Positions 9,243 to 18,867 are shown, counted from the first letter of the stretch. The stretch is DNA of 64,000 nucleotides from JAILLW01 sp045640525 (GCA_045640525.1 JAZUFE010000038.1:9790-73789), one strand, 5' to 3'. A program made the numbers and translations. Notes: generated by a model not told the origin, from the sequence alone.

Positions 9243-10649
9243 ATGGGTGGATTTTTTGGAGTAGCATCAAAAAAGGACTGTGTATTTGATCTTTTCTTTG
9301 GAACTGATTACCATTCGCATCTTGGTACGAGAAGAGCCGGTATGGCGGTGTATAATCCGGAAGACGGTTTTTCGAGGGCTATTCACAATATAGAAAATGC
9401 ACCGTTTAGAACCAAGTTTGATAAAGATGTCAATGAGATGCAGGGACGTGTCGGAATAGGATGTATTTCCGACTATGAACCGCAACCGCTTTTGGTTCGC
9501 TCACATCACGGTACTTATGCAATTATGACTGTTGGCAAAATCAATAATTTGAATGAAATTGTTCAACAGATTTTTAATACCGGTCACAGCCACTTCCTGG
9601 AGATGTCGGGAGGTGATATCAATGCAACGGAACTTGTTGCTGCGATAATCAATCAAAGGGCCAATCTTATAGAAGGAATTCAGTATGCCCAGCAGATAAT
9701 AGAAGGCTCGATGAGCATTGCAATTCTGACTCCGATGGGAATTTATGCGGCAAGAGATAAGATGGGACGTACTCCCATCTCAATCGGAAAGAAAGATGAT
9801 TCATACTGTATGTCGTTTGAATCGTTTGCATATCTTAATTTAGGATACAAAGAGTACAAGGAACTCGGACCGGGTGAAATCGTGATAATTACGCCGGAAG
9901 AGTGCAGAACACTCGTTGACCCTCAAAGCGAAATGAAGATATGTGCCTTTTTGTGGATATACTACGGTTATCCGTCAAGCTCATACGAAGGTTTGAGCGT
10001 AGAGAAGATGAGAAATAAGTGCGGTGCACTTATGGCTAAGCGAGATAATGTTAAACCCGACTCGGTAGCCGGAGTTCCCGATTCGGGAATAGCACATGCG
10101 ATAGGTTATGCGAATGAATCGGGAGTGCCTTTTTCAAGACCGTTTATCAAATATACACCTACCTGGCCCAGATCTTTTATGCCGACAATTCAGTCTCAAA
10201 GAAATCTGATTGCCAAAATGAAGCTTATTCCGGTACAGGATTTGATTGAGGATAAGAGCCTGCTTTTGATAGATGATTCGATTGTACGTGGAACACAGTT
10301 GCGTGAAACAACGGAATTTTTGTATGAATCGGGCGCCAAAGAGGTTCATATCAGACCGGCCTGCCCGCCGCTTCTGTACGGTTGTAAATATTTGAATTTC
10401 TCCAGATCTTCTTCGGAAATGGAGTTGATAACCAGACGAATTATCAGCGAATTGGAAGGTGACGTCAAGAAAGTGAATCTTGATGCATATGCAAATCCCG
10501 ATTCGGCTGAATATCAAATGATGATAGATAGGATGTGCGAAAAGCTTAACTTCACTTCACTGGCCTTTAACAGACTGGACGATATGGTGGAAGCGATAGG
10601 GCTTCCGAAGGAAAGACTTTGCACGTATTGTTGGGATGGAAAAGAGTAA
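9243..10649 (+). CDS. PurF-like amidophosphoribosyltransferase homologue lacking the Ntn Cys
   Basis: A 468-residue protein with the two-domain PurF layout: an N-terminal Ntn-hydrolase-like glutaminase fold and a C-terminal phosphoribosyltransferase domain. The PRPP loop is intact near residues 341-352 (LLLIDDSIVRGTQ), and the tail RLCTYCWDGKE resembles the PurF Cys-containing end. Classical PurF begins Met-Cys-Gly after processing, with Cys as nucleophile. Here the protein begins MGGFFGVASKKDC, so no Cys is available at position 1. Glutamine hydrolysis by the usual mechanism should therefore fail. It could use free ammonia, bind PRPP as a sensor, or do something else. It sits with an amino-acid importer, not with purine genes. 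Confidence 0.85.
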   Translation: MGGFFGVASKKDCVFDLFFGTDYHSHLGTRRAGMAVYNPEDGFSRAIHNIENAPFRTKFDKDVNEMQGRVGIGCISDYEPQPLLVRSHHGTYAIMTVGKINNLNEIVQQIFNTGHSHFLEMSGGDINATELVAAIINQRANLIEGIQYAQQIIEGSMSIAILTPMGIYAARDKMGRTPISIGKKDDSYCMSFESFAYLNLGYKEYKELGPGEIVIITPEECRTLVDPQSEMKICAFLWIYYGYPSSSYEGLSVEKMRNKCGALMAKRDNVKPDSVAGVPDSGIAHAIGYANESGVPFSRPFIKYTPTWPRSFMPTIQSQRNLIAKMKLIPVQDLIEDKSLLLIDDSIVRGTQLRETTEFLYESGAKEVHIRPACPPLLYGCKYLNFSRSSSEMELITRRIISELEGDVKKVNLDAYANPDSAEYQMMIDRMCEKLNFTSLAFNRLDDMVEAIGLPKERLCTYCWDGKE

Positions 10650-12030
10650 GAATTTATTTAGATTTTATAAAAAAGTATTGTTGGTGGCATTTCCCATCAT
10701 TATCCAGAATGCTATATCCAATTTCGTAAGTCTTTTGGATAATATAATGATAGGAAGAGTCGGAACCGATGAAATGTCCGGAGTTGCCATCGACAATCAG
10801 TTATTTTTCATTTTTTATTTATGCATTTTCGGAGCAATATCCGGTGCGGGAATATTGACGGCACAGTTCTATGGCAAGGGTGACCATGAGGGGGTCAGAG
10901 ACACTTTCAGATTCAAACTGGTCATTTCCATGATTATCATGGTGGCAGGCTGTGTCATTTTTGCGTTATTTGATAATACATTGATTGGACTGTATCTTCA
11001 TGAAGGAAGTGAAACCGGAAACCTTGCGGCTACTCTTTCGTATGGTAAGGAGTATATGTTTGTCATGCTTTTCGGAATGTTTCCGTTTGCCGTTGAAAGC
11101 AGTTACTCCGGAACACTTCGTGAAACGGGTCAGACCTTTGTGCCCATGGTAGCTTCTTTTGCGGCGGTACTGGTTAATCTTGTGCTTAACTACATACTTA
11201 TCTACGGTAAATTCGGTGCTCCTGCTTTGGGAGTTACGGGTGCTGCCATCGCGACCGTGATTTCAAGATATATACAGATGACTATCGTGGTAGTATGGAC
11301 GCACAGACACCCCGACAGAAACAAATTCATTACGGGAACATATTCAAGCTTCAAAATCCGAAAAGGACTCACAGGTCGAATGGTGCGTTTGGGATTGCCG
11401 CTTCTTATTAACGAAACGCTGTGGTCTGCGGGCGTTGCCGTACAATTGCAGGCATATTCGATAAGAGGTCTTGCGGTTGTTGCCGGAATGAATATTACAT
11501 CCACAATATCGAATATGTTCAGCGTGGCATTTTTCGCCATGGGTGATGCGGTTGCAATTATTGTGGGACAGATGCTCGGTGCCGGGGAACTTAAGGAAGC
11601 TAAAAAGGCGGCATACAAAATAATCGCATTGTCGACATTCATAGGGGCTGTTTGCGGTGTGCTGATGTTTCTTACATCACCGTTATTTCCCCAGATATAC
11701 AACACAACCGACGAGGTCAGAGAGCTTGCCAAGAAATTTATGCAGGCGTTTGCTATTTTGATGCCGGTTATGTCGTTCCTGCATGCAACATATTTCACCA
11801 TAAGGTCGGGTGGTAAAACTGTGGTGACATTTTTGTTTGACAGTTGCTTTTTATGGGTAGTTGCGGTACCGATAACCTACTATCTTTCAGGATATACGAC
11901 TTTGAATATTGTTAATGTTTATTTCCTGTGCATGGCAGTGGACGGAATTAAACTCATAATCGGATGGATATTATTGGTTAAGGGTGTATGGATTCAGAAC
12001 CTTACCGGATATGGGAGCTGTAACGAATGA
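10636..12030 (+). CDS. MATE family efflux transporter
   Basis: A 464-residue membrane protein with about 12 transmembrane helices in two similar halves. The start is typical of MATE proteins (FPIIIQNAISNFVSLLDNIMIG), and a second half begins near LGLPLLINETLWSAGVA. The family exports cationic drugs or metabolites by Na+ or H+ antiport; the substrate here is unknown. The ATG lies 14 bases inside the end of the PurF-like gene, and the stop overlaps the next ATG by four bases, so all three are translationally linked. That linkage makes a metabolite-related role plausible, though this is inference. Confidence 0.93.
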   Translation: MEKSKNLFRFYKKVLLVAFPIIIQNAISNFVSLLDNIMIGRVGTDEMSGVAIDNQLFFIFYLCIFGAISGAGILTAQFYGKGDHEGVRDTFRFKLVISMIIMVAGCVIFALFDNTLIGLYLHEGSETGNLAATLSYGKEYMFVMLFGMFPFAVESSYSGTLRETGQTFVPMVASFAAVLVNLVLNYILIYGKFGAPALGVTGAAIATVISRYIQMTIVVVWTHRHPDRNKFITGTYSSFKIRKGLTGRMVRLGLPLLINETLWSAGVAVQLQAYSIRGLAVVAGMNITSTISNMFSVAFFAMGDAVAIIVGQMLGAGELKEAKKAAYKIIALSTFIGAVCGVLMFLTSPLFPQIYNTTDEVRELAKKFMQAFAILMPVMSFLHATYFTIRSGGKTVVTFLFDSCFLWVVAVPITYYLSGYTTLNIVNVYFLCMAVDGIKLIIGWILLVKGVWIQNLTGYGSCNE

Positions 12031-13754
12031 AACAAAAATTGTTGATGGCAGTCGAAATATTTTTAATGACGTGGGCAATGATTAAGGTTGCCGGTTTTGG
12101 AGTTGGCAATATTTTCGGTATTCTGCTTTTGGGATTGAGTATCGGAATTTACAGGTATTCGGAAGCTCAGTACAAAAATATATCAATAACGAAAACAAGT
12201 ACTGTCATTGCGGCAATTTTCAGCATTTTGTTTGTACTTGGTGATAAGGAAAACATCAAGGGGTCCCTTACGTCGGCGTTGTTTTGCCTTATTGTACTGG
12301 TGGCAACTTTAACCGGGCTGTTCTTTGTTTTCAGACGCTGTTTGATAATTTTGTATTCTTTGATGATTCGCTTCTTCAGATATGAAGAAAAGACTCATAC
12401 CAATAAGCTGGTATGCTTTTATGAAAAGCATATCTTTATCCTTTCGGCAGCAGTATGCTTCGTTATGTTTTTGCCGATGTTTCTGTATCAGTATCCGGGA
12501 GTTTTGACACCGGACAGCATTAATCAATTGGGACAGGCAATCGGACAAATGCCGTATGAGAATGCCAATCCGCTTGCCAATACTCTTTTGATTAAATTGT
12601 GTGTGCAAATAGGTCTTTTGGTTACGGGTTCTTTGAGAACTGCCGTATCTTTCTATACATTGTTTCAGATGGCGATGGTCTCGCTTGCGGCAGGCTATGC
12701 CATTAAAACCATGCAAATATATAAGCTCCCGTTATGGTCACGCTTGGTAGCACTGGGCTTTTATGCATTGGTTCCCTATAATGCGGTAATGGCTGTGACC
12801 ATGTGGAAGGATGTTCTGTTCGCAGTGGTCGTACTTGTATTCATTTGTACAATGTTAAGACTTCTTAAAGAATTCAGTGTATCTTATCTTATCGTTTTCG
12901 GAATTATGGGACTGTGTATATGTTTGTTCAGATCAAACGGCTGGTTTGGATTCTTGGCGACGGTACCGTTTTTGGCATACTATTATCGTAAGAAGATGCT
13001 CCCGGTGTATCCTGTACTGGCAGGAATAATTCTTGCTGCCCTTATAGTCAAGGGACCGCTTATGAGTCGGTTTGAAGTTGTACAGCCGGATTTTGTGGAG
13101 TCGGTTTCGGTGCCGGCACAGATGATAGCAAGAGTTGTCGTTAACGGAAGTACAATAACGGCCGAAGAGCAGCAGATGATAGACAGTGTCGTGGATTCAA
13201 GTTATATTCCGGAATTGTATGTGGAAAGTTTCGCAGACAATATGAAGGAGTTAATGCGCGCAGGTCATCCCGAATATCTTGAAAATCATAAGGGAGACTA
13301 TTTGAAATTGTGGTTGAAATTGGGAATTGAGCACCCGCTTGATTACCTTGATGCATACATCGGACAGACCAAGGGTTATTGGTATCCCGATTCTTATTAT
13401 ACGATAGCAGATGCCGAAGGCATTTCTTCGAATTCATACAATCTGACCCCCGAACCTTTAATAGGCGGTAAGCTGATAGTTAAGGGGAAGGAAATTCTTT
13501 TAAAACTGGGTAACATGATTCCTCTTTATGGAATTCTTTGGAGTTTGGGAAGCATTACCTGGTTAATAGTTATTTCTTTGGGAGCGAGTCTGATACGCAA
13601 AAACCATGCGTGGATTATCTATATCCCCGGTTTGGCAATTCTTGCAACCGTGTTGATTGCTACTCCGGTGGCAGCGGATTTCAGATATATGTATTTCAAT
13701 GCATTCGCACTTCCAATCCTGTTTTTTATTAATTTGCAGGGTGGCAAATCTTAA
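12027..13754 (+). CDS. Polytopic membrane protein, DUF6020-like
   Basis: A 575-residue protein with roughly 12 hydrophobic helices and a loop domain of about 110 residues near 350-470, probably extracytoplasmic. The segment FLYQYPGVLTPDSINQLG is reminiscent of DUF6020 proteins from Firmicutes, which resemble GT-C type glycosyltransferases in topology. The family name is recalled, not searched. The start codon overlaps the MATE stop (ATGA). It is the last gene of the 6.9-13.8 kb run. A cell-surface glycan or lipid role is possible but not shown. Confidence 0.7.
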   Translation: MKQKLLMAVEIFLMTWAMIKVAGFGVGNIFGILLLGLSIGIYRYSEAQYKNISITKTSTVIAAIFSILFVLGDKENIKGSLTSALFCLIVLVATLTGLFFVFRRCLIILYSLMIRFFRYEEKTHTNKLVCFYEKHIFILSAAVCFVMFLPMFLYQYPGVLTPDSINQLGQAIGQMPYENANPLANTLLIKLCVQIGLLVTGSLRTAVSFYTLFQMAMVSLAAGYAIKTMQIYKLPLWSRLVALGFYALVPYNAVMAVTMWKDVLFAVVVLVFICTMLRLLKEFSVSYLIVFGIMGLCICLFRSNGWFGFLATVPFLAYYYRKKMLPVYPVLAGIILAALIVKGPLMSRFEVVQPDFVESVSVPAQMIARVVVNGSTITAEEQQMIDSVVDSSYIPELYVESFADNMKELMRAGHPEYLENHKGDYLKLWLKLGIEHPLDYLDAYIGQTKGYWYPDSYYTIADAEGISSNSYNLTPEPLIGGKLIVKGKEILLKLGNMIPLYGILWSLGSITWLIVISLGASLIRKNHAWIIYIPGLAILATVLIATPVAADFRYMYFNAFALPILFFINLQGGKS

Positions 13755-13802
13755 ATATCTTTTAGAACATATCCATGAAACGTGATGTTACTTCAATCCG
13801 TG

Positions 13803-13831
13803 TTGACAAAAGGATGATATGGCCGTATACT
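13803..13831 (+). promoter_or_regulatory. Near-consensus sigma-A promoter for the acyl-CoA ligase operon
   Basis: TTGACA at 13803-13808 and TATACT at 13826-13831 are separated by exactly 17 bases. Transcription should start near 13838, giving a leader of about 53 bases. Immediately downstream lies a perfect tandem repeat AAAGCGTT AAAGCGTT (13842-13857), which could be an operator placed over the initially transcribed region. Confidence 0.75.
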
Positions 13832-13890
13832 TTAGTGGCAAAAAGCGTTAAAGCGTTGACGCGAAAAAGCGAAATCGAAGGAGATAGGTA

Positions 13891-15531
13891 ATGACAATAG
13901 TTGATGTTTTGGAACTTAATGCACGCAGTTATCGTGACGAAGTTGCATTGGTAGAACTTAACCCCGAAGAAAAAGAGGTTAAACGTATAAACTGGATGGA
14001 GTCGGATTTGGTTGAAGCTAATCCGATGCATTCCTACAGAAGAGAAATAACATGGGGCGTATTTGACGAAAAGGCCAACAGGTTCGCCAATATGCTTATA
14101 AGTCGTGGCGTTAAGCAAGGAGACAAGGTTGCCATTTTGCTGATGAATTGCATAGAATGGCTTCCGATATACTTCGGCATTTTGAAAACGGGAGCTTTGG
14201 CGGTTCCGCTTAACTTCAGATATGCCGCTGACGAGATTGAATACTGCGTTAATTTGGCAGAAGCGGATGTACTTGTATTCGGTCCGGCCTTTGTTGATCG
14301 TGTTCAGTCAATAGTTGACAAAATTGCTCCTAACAGAATGCTGTTTTATGTCGGAGAAGGTTGCCCCAAATATGCTGAAAGCTATAATGATTTGACGGCT
14401 AACTGTTCATCTGTTTCACCTAACATCAGATTAACAGAGGAGGATGACGCAGCCGTATACTTTAGCTCCGGAACAACAGGATTCCCTAAGGCCATTTTGC
14501 ATAATCATCAAAGTCTGATACATTCTGCCAGAGTTGAACAGAATCATCACGGACAGACTAAAGATGATGTATTCTTGTGTATTCCTCCTTTGTATCATAC
14601 GGGTGCCAAGATGCACTGGTTTGGCTCATTGCTTTCTGCATCAAAGGCGGTTCTTCTTAAAGGAACCAAGCCTGAAACGGTATTGCAGGCGGTTTCAAAA
14701 GAAAAGTGTACAATAGTATGGCTCCTGGTTCCGTGGGCGCAGGATATTCTGGAGGCTTTGGACTCGGGAGAGATTAATAAAGATAAATATGAACTTTCTC
14801 AATGGAGACTTATGCATATAGGTGCGCAACCTGTTCCGCCTTCACTGATTAAGCATTGGAAGGAGTATTTCCCGAATCACCAATACGACACGAACTACGG
14901 ACTTTCGGAATCAATCGGTCCCGGATGCGTTCATTTGGGAGTTGAAAATATTCATAAGGTCGGTGCCATCGGTAAACCGGGATTTGGATGGGTATGTAAG
15001 ATTGTTGATGAAAACAGACTTGAAGTTCCGGATGGAGAAGTCGGCGAACTGGCTGTTAAAGGCCCTGGCGTCATGAGCTGTTATTACAATGATGAAAAGG
15101 CCACCAAAGAAGTTCTTGATGAAGAAGGTTGGCTATATACCGGTGATATGGCAATGTATGATGAGGATGGATTTATTTTCCTCGTAGACAGAAAGAAAGA
15201 TGTCATTATTTCCGGAGGTGAAAACATTTACCCCGTACAGATTGAAAACTTTTTGCGGGCCGGATTGGATGCCATTCACGATGTGGCTGTTATCGGAGTC
15301 CCGGATAAGAGACTTGGTGAGACAACACTTGCCGTTATTGAGCTAAAGGAGGGTATGTCACTTACCGAAGAAGAGGTTAACGAGTATGCTATGAATCTTC
15401 CGAGATACAAGAGACCTCATCAGGTAATCTTTGCGGATATTCCACGTAATCCTACCGGAAAGATAGAAAAACCCAAGCTTCGTGAGAAGTACTGTGCAGT
15501 CCGCTTGGTAGAAGCACAGAATCGAGCATAA
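13891..15531 (+). CDS. AMP-forming acyl-CoA synthetase
   Basis: A 546-residue member of the ANL adenylating superfamily, which forms an acyl-AMP and then an acyl-CoA thioester. The phosphate loop YFSSGTTGFPKA is near residue 190. The hinge and ATP-binding region reads GWLYTGDMAMYDEDGF then DRKKDVIISGGENIYP. The catalytic lysine is in NPTGKIEKPKL near residue 523. A 60-residue N-terminal segment precedes the usual core. GAAGGAGAT lies just before the ATG. It is followed 21 bases later by a sodium/solute symporter, suggesting uptake and CoA activation of the same carboxylate. The substrate is unknown. Confidence 0.92.
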   Translation: MTIVDVLELNARSYRDEVALVELNPEEKEVKRINWMESDLVEANPMHSYRREITWGVFDEKANRFANMLISRGVKQGDKVAILLMNCIEWLPIYFGILKTGALAVPLNFRYAADEIEYCVNLAEADVLVFGPAFVDRVQSIVDKIAPNRMLFYVGEGCPKYAESYNDLTANCSSVSPNIRLTEEDDAAVYFSSGTTGFPKAILHNHQSLIHSARVEQNHHGQTKDDVFLCIPPLYHTGAKMHWFGSLLSASKAVLLKGTKPETVLQAVSKEKCTIVWLLVPWAQDILEALDSGEINKDKYELSQWRLMHIGAQPVPPSLIKHWKEYFPNHQYDTNYGLSESIGPGCVHLGVENIHKVGAIGKPGFGWVCKIVDENRLEVPDGEVGELAVKGPGVMSCYYNDEKATKEVLDEEGWLYTGDMAMYDEDGFIFLVDRKKDVIISGGENIYPVQIENFLRAGLDAIHDVAVIGVPDKRLGETTLAVIELKEGMSLTEEEVNEYAMNLPRYKRPHQVIFADIPRNPTGKIEKPKLREKYCAVRLVEAQNRA

Positions 15532-15552
15532 ATTCAGTGAGGAGACAAAGAT

Positions 15553-17097
15553 ATGGATATGTTTATCAAAATTGCAATGCTTGTTATATTTTTCGGAATT
15601 ATGATAGGTGTTGGATTCTATTGCAAAAGCAAAGCAACCGATGTTAACGGATTCGTTTTGGGCGGACGTGCCGTAGGACCGTGGTTAACGGCATTTGCAT
15701 ATGGAACAAGTTATTTTAGTGCGGTTATTTTCGTAGGATATGCCGGACAGTTCGGATGGAAATACGGAATAGCCTCAACGTGGATAGGAATAGGAAATGC
15801 CGTGCTTGGTTCAATGCTTGCATGGAGAGTACTCGGTCGTAGAACCAGGGTTATGTCGCAACATTTGGATTCGGCAACAATGCCCGAATTTTTCGGCTCA
15901 AGATTCCAGTCCAAGAATTTGAAAATAGTTGCTTCCTTGATAGTGTTTATTTTTATGATTCCGTATACGGCATCTTTGTATAACGGATTGTCAAGACTCT
16001 TCGGAATGGCATTCAATATTGATTACACGGTGTGTATTATTGTTATGGCAATTCTTACGGGAATTTACGTAATCGCTGGCGGATATATGGCAACGGCCAT
16101 TAACGACTTTATTCAGGGTATAATAATGCTGTTTGGTATTGTCGCAATTATTTTGGCAGTGCTTAATACCAAAGGCGGTTTCATGGCAGCACTTGACGGA
16201 CTGGCAAAAGTCAGTGACAGTGCAGTTTCCGATACTCCCGGTATTTTTGCATCGTTCTTCGGACCGGATCCGATTAATCTTTTGGGCGTAGTTATATTAA
16301 CTTCACTCGGAACATGGGGACTTCCTCAGATGGTTCAGAAATTCTATGCCATTAAATCAGAGAAGTCCATTACCAAAGGAACCATTATTTCTACTTTGTT
16401 TGCAATCATAGTTGCGGGCGGATGTTATTTCCTCGGAGGCTTCGGAAGATTGTTTTCGGACGAAATCGATGTGGCATCGCAAGGATTCGATGCGATTATT
16501 CCCACAATGCTCAGCAACCTGTCACCTATTCTTATCGGTCTTACGGTGATTTTGGTATTGTCGGCATCAATGTCAACATTGTCATCTTTGGTTATGACAA
16601 GTTCATCAACCTTGACGATTGACGTTATCAAAGGAAATCTTATTAAGAAGATGGATGATAAGAAACAGGTACTTTGGATTAGAATTCTTATTGTAGTATT
16701 CATTGCAATATCCGTCGTACTTGCGGTTGTTCAGTATAGGTCAAATGTAACATTCATAGCACAGCTTATGGGTGTATCATGGGGAGCTATGGCAGGAGCG
16801 TTCCTTGCACCGTTCCTGTATGGATTATACTGGAAGAGAACTACTAAAGCAGGATGTATGGCAAGCTTCATTTTCGGCACGGTATTTATGACATACAATA
16901 TGTTCTTTAAAAGTACGTTGCCTGAAATTCTTCAGTCACCTATCAATGCCGGAGCTTTCGCTATGATAGCAGGATTGATAATAGTGCCTGTGGTATCTTT
17001 GCTTACCAAGAAACCGGATGAGAAATTTGTCGAAGATACATTTAAGTGTTATGACAGAACAATTCAGGTTCATGTAACACAGTCTTTGGAAGAATAG
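15553..17097 (+). CDS. Sodium:solute symporter family protein
   Basis: A 514-residue membrane protein with about 13 transmembrane helices and the SSS-family opening (FVLGGRAVGPWLTAFAYGTSYFSAV, shown here only in part as GGRAVGPWLTAFAYGTSY). Members cotransport Na+ with sugars, amino acids, pantothenate or carboxylates. The gene is 21 bases after the acyl-CoA synthetase and ends at a strong terminator, so the two form a compact operon. A carboxylic-acid substrate fits the partnership, by inference. GTGAGGAGAC lies upstream of the ATG. Confidence 0.92.
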   Translation: MDMFIKIAMLVIFFGIMIGVGFYCKSKATDVNGFVLGGRAVGPWLTAFAYGTSYFSAVIFVGYAGQFGWKYGIASTWIGIGNAVLGSMLAWRVLGRRTRVMSQHLDSATMPEFFGSRFQSKNLKIVASLIVFIFMIPYTASLYNGLSRLFGMAFNIDYTVCIIVMAILTGIYVIAGGYMATAINDFIQGIIMLFGIVAIILAVLNTKGGFMAALDGLAKVSDSAVSDTPGIFASFFGPDPINLLGVVILTSLGTWGLPQMVQKFYAIKSEKSITKGTIISTLFAIIVAGGCYFLGGFGRLFSDEIDVASQGFDAIIPTMLSNLSPILIGLTVILVLSASMSTLSSLVMTSSSTLTIDVIKGNLIKKMDDKKQVLWIRILIVVFIAISVVLAVVQYRSNVTFIAQLMGVSWGAMAGAFLAPFLYGLYWKRTTKAGCMASFIFGTVFMTYNMFFKSTLPEILQSPINAGAFAMIAGLIIVPVVSLLTKKPDEKFVEDTFKCYDRTIQVHVTQSLEE

Positions 17098-17107
17098 ATC
17101 ATATTGT

Positions 17108-17136
17108 AAAGAGCGGACAATGTCCGCTCTTTTTTT
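17108..17136 (+). terminator. Rho-independent terminator after the symporter gene
   Basis: A perfect stem AAAGAGCGGACA / TGTCCGCTCTTT with almost no loop, followed by a run of T (17128-17136). It closes the acyl-CoA ligase/symporter operon. Confidence 0.9.
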
Positions 17137-17137
17137 C

Positions 17138-17166
17138 TTCACATTTGTAAAAATATGGTGTATAAT
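17138..17166 (+). promoter_or_regulatory. Sigma-A promoter for rho
   Basis: TTCACA (17138-17143) and a perfect TATAAT (17161-17166) with a 17-base spacer. The leader to the rho start is about 125 bases. It begins right at the end of the preceding terminator, so rho is transcribed independently of the symporter. Confidence 0.7.
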
Positions 17167-17298
17167 CTTAGACGAAAGTTAAGTTGCTTTCATTTCACTA
17201 TACAAATCGTTATTATTCCCATGGTTTTATTTTGAAATTATTATAGGCACTAATTGGAAATTATTAACATAGAAGCAATATTCGGAGGAAATGCTTAA

Positions 17299-18789
17299 AT
17301 GGGCATGAAAGAGAAATACGAGTCGCTGCAGTTGGTTGACCTTAAGGCAGTGGCAAAGGCAAGAGGACTTAAAGGAACTTCTTCAATGAAGAAGGATGAA
17401 TTGGTCGAATTAATGTTGGCAGAGGATGAGAAGGACCTGGCAGCCGGAAAGGATGTGACACCTAAATCGGTGGTTCCTGAGAAAAACAAGGCAGAAGTAA
17501 AAGATAAAGCTGCGGAGACCAAAACGGCCGATACCAAGAAGACAGGTGATGCCAAAAATGCTGCAGAGAGCAAGAAGACGGTTGACGGTACACCTGCTAA
17601 AGAGGGAGCAACTCCCAATAAGAATGAAGTATATGATATACACAATTTCCCCAAGGAACTTGATTCGGGAGAAGAGGCAAGCGGTATTTTGGAAGTTATG
17701 TCCGACGGATACGGTTTTATTCGTTGTGCAAATTATCTTCCCGGGGAGAATGATGTATATGTTTCACCTAATCAGATTAGAAAATTCGGATTAAAAACGG
17801 GAGATATTCTGGTTGGAAATACAAGGGTCAGAGCTCAGACCGAAAAGTTTGCCGCACTTCTTTATATTAAGACCGTTAACGGATACACGGTTGAAGAAAC
17901 TGCGAAGAGAATGAACTTCGAAGATATGACACCTATCTTCCCGGACGAGAGAATCAAGCTTGAACGTCCCGGATGTTCTGTGGCAATGAGAATCGTTGAT
18001 TTGATAAGCCCTGTCGGAAAAGGACAAAGAGGTATGATTGTTTCACAGCCCAAGGCAGGTAAGACGACACTTCTTAAGGAAGTTGCCAAATCGGTTAAGA
18101 TTAATCAGCCCAATACGCATCTTATCATTCTTCTTATTGATGAGCGTCCTGAGGAAGTTACGGATATCAAAGAAGCAATTGAAGGTCCTAATGTTGAGGT
18201 AATTTATTCGACTTTTGACGAACTTCCGGAACATCATAAGAGAGTTTCGGAGATGGTTATAGAACGAGGCAGACGTCTTGTTGAACATAAGCAGGATGTT
18301 ATGATACTTATTGATTCGATAACAAGACTTACCAGAGCGTATAACCTTACAGTAGCACCTTCCGGACGTACATTGTCGGGTGGTCTTGATCCTGCGGCGC
18401 TGCACATGCCGAAGAGATTTTTCGGGGCAGCGAGAAATATGCGTGAGGGCGGATCATTGACTATTTTGGCAACGGCATTGGTTGAGACCGGATCCAAAAT
18501 GGATGATGTAGTATATGAGGAATTTAAGGGAACCGGTAATATGGAACTTGTTCTTGACAGAAAACTTTCCGAAAAGAGAGTATTCCCGGCAATTGATATA
18601 GCTAAATCAGGTACCCGCCGTGAGGATCTTCTTCTTGATGAGGATGAACTTGAGGCAATGAATATTATGAGAAAGGCAATCAACGGATTGAAACCGGAAG
18701 AGGCGGTTGATCATATTCTTGATATGTTTGCCAGAACAAGAGATAACAGAGAGTTCGTTAATGTTGTTAAAAAGACGAAATGGCTCTAA
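17299..18789 (+). CDS. rho: Transcription termination factor Rho
   Basis: A 496-residue hexameric RNA helicase that terminates transcription. Domains in order: a SAP-like Rho-N helix bundle (about 8-40); an inserted Lys/Ala/Glu-rich low-complexity segment (about 45-105); a cold-shock RNA-binding domain (about 125-195, SDGYGFIRCANYLPGENDVY); and the RecA-like ATPase with Walker A QPKAGKTTLL near 251, Walker B DVMILIDSITRLTRAYN and Q-loop PSGRTLSGGLDPAALHMPKR. The ATG at 17299 is 10 bases after GGAGG; an ATG at 17291 is out of frame and stops after five codons. The insert makes it longer than B. subtilis or E. coli Rho. Confidence 0.97.
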   Translation: MGMKEKYESLQLVDLKAVAKARGLKGTSSMKKDELVELMLAEDEKDLAAGKDVTPKSVVPEKNKAEVKDKAAETKTADTKKTGDAKNAAESKKTVDGTPAKEGATPNKNEVYDIHNFPKELDSGEEASGILEVMSDGYGFIRCANYLPGENDVYVSPNQIRKFGLKTGDILVGNTRVRAQTEKFAALLYIKTVNGYTVEETAKRMNFEDMTPIFPDERIKLERPGCSVAMRIVDLISPVGKGQRGMIVSQPKAGKTTLLKEVAKSVKINQPNTHLIILLIDERPEEVTDIKEAIEGPNVEVIYSTFDELPEHHKRVSEMVIERGRRLVEHKQDVMILIDSITRLTRAYNLTVAPSGRTLSGGLDPAALHMPKRFFGAARNMREGGSLTILATALVETGSKMDDVVYEEFKGTGNMELVLDRKLSEKRVFPAIDIAKSGTRREDLLLDEDELEAMNIMRKAINGLKPEEAVDHILDMFARTRDNREFVNVVKKTKWL

Positions 18790-18797
18790 AATAACTA

Positions 18798-18826
18798 TTG
18801 CTACTAAGATAAACCTGTGATACAAT
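18798..18826 (+). promoter_or_regulatory. Extended -10 promoter for rpmE
   Basis: TTGCTA (18798-18803), a 17-base spacer ending in TGA, then TACAAT (18821-18826); TG-N-TACAAT is an extended -10. Transcription would start near 18833, giving rpmE a leader of about 120 bases. Confidence 0.65.
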
Positions 18827-18867
18827 GAACAAGCTGTTTGTTAGAAGCAGGTAACAATTAATCATCA

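Noticed and set aside
17291..17308. Five-codon ORF (MLKWA) overlapping the rho start as a leader peptide
   Set aside because: Its ATG is only 2 bases after GGAGG, too close for efficient initiation; there is no attenuator structure tied to it.
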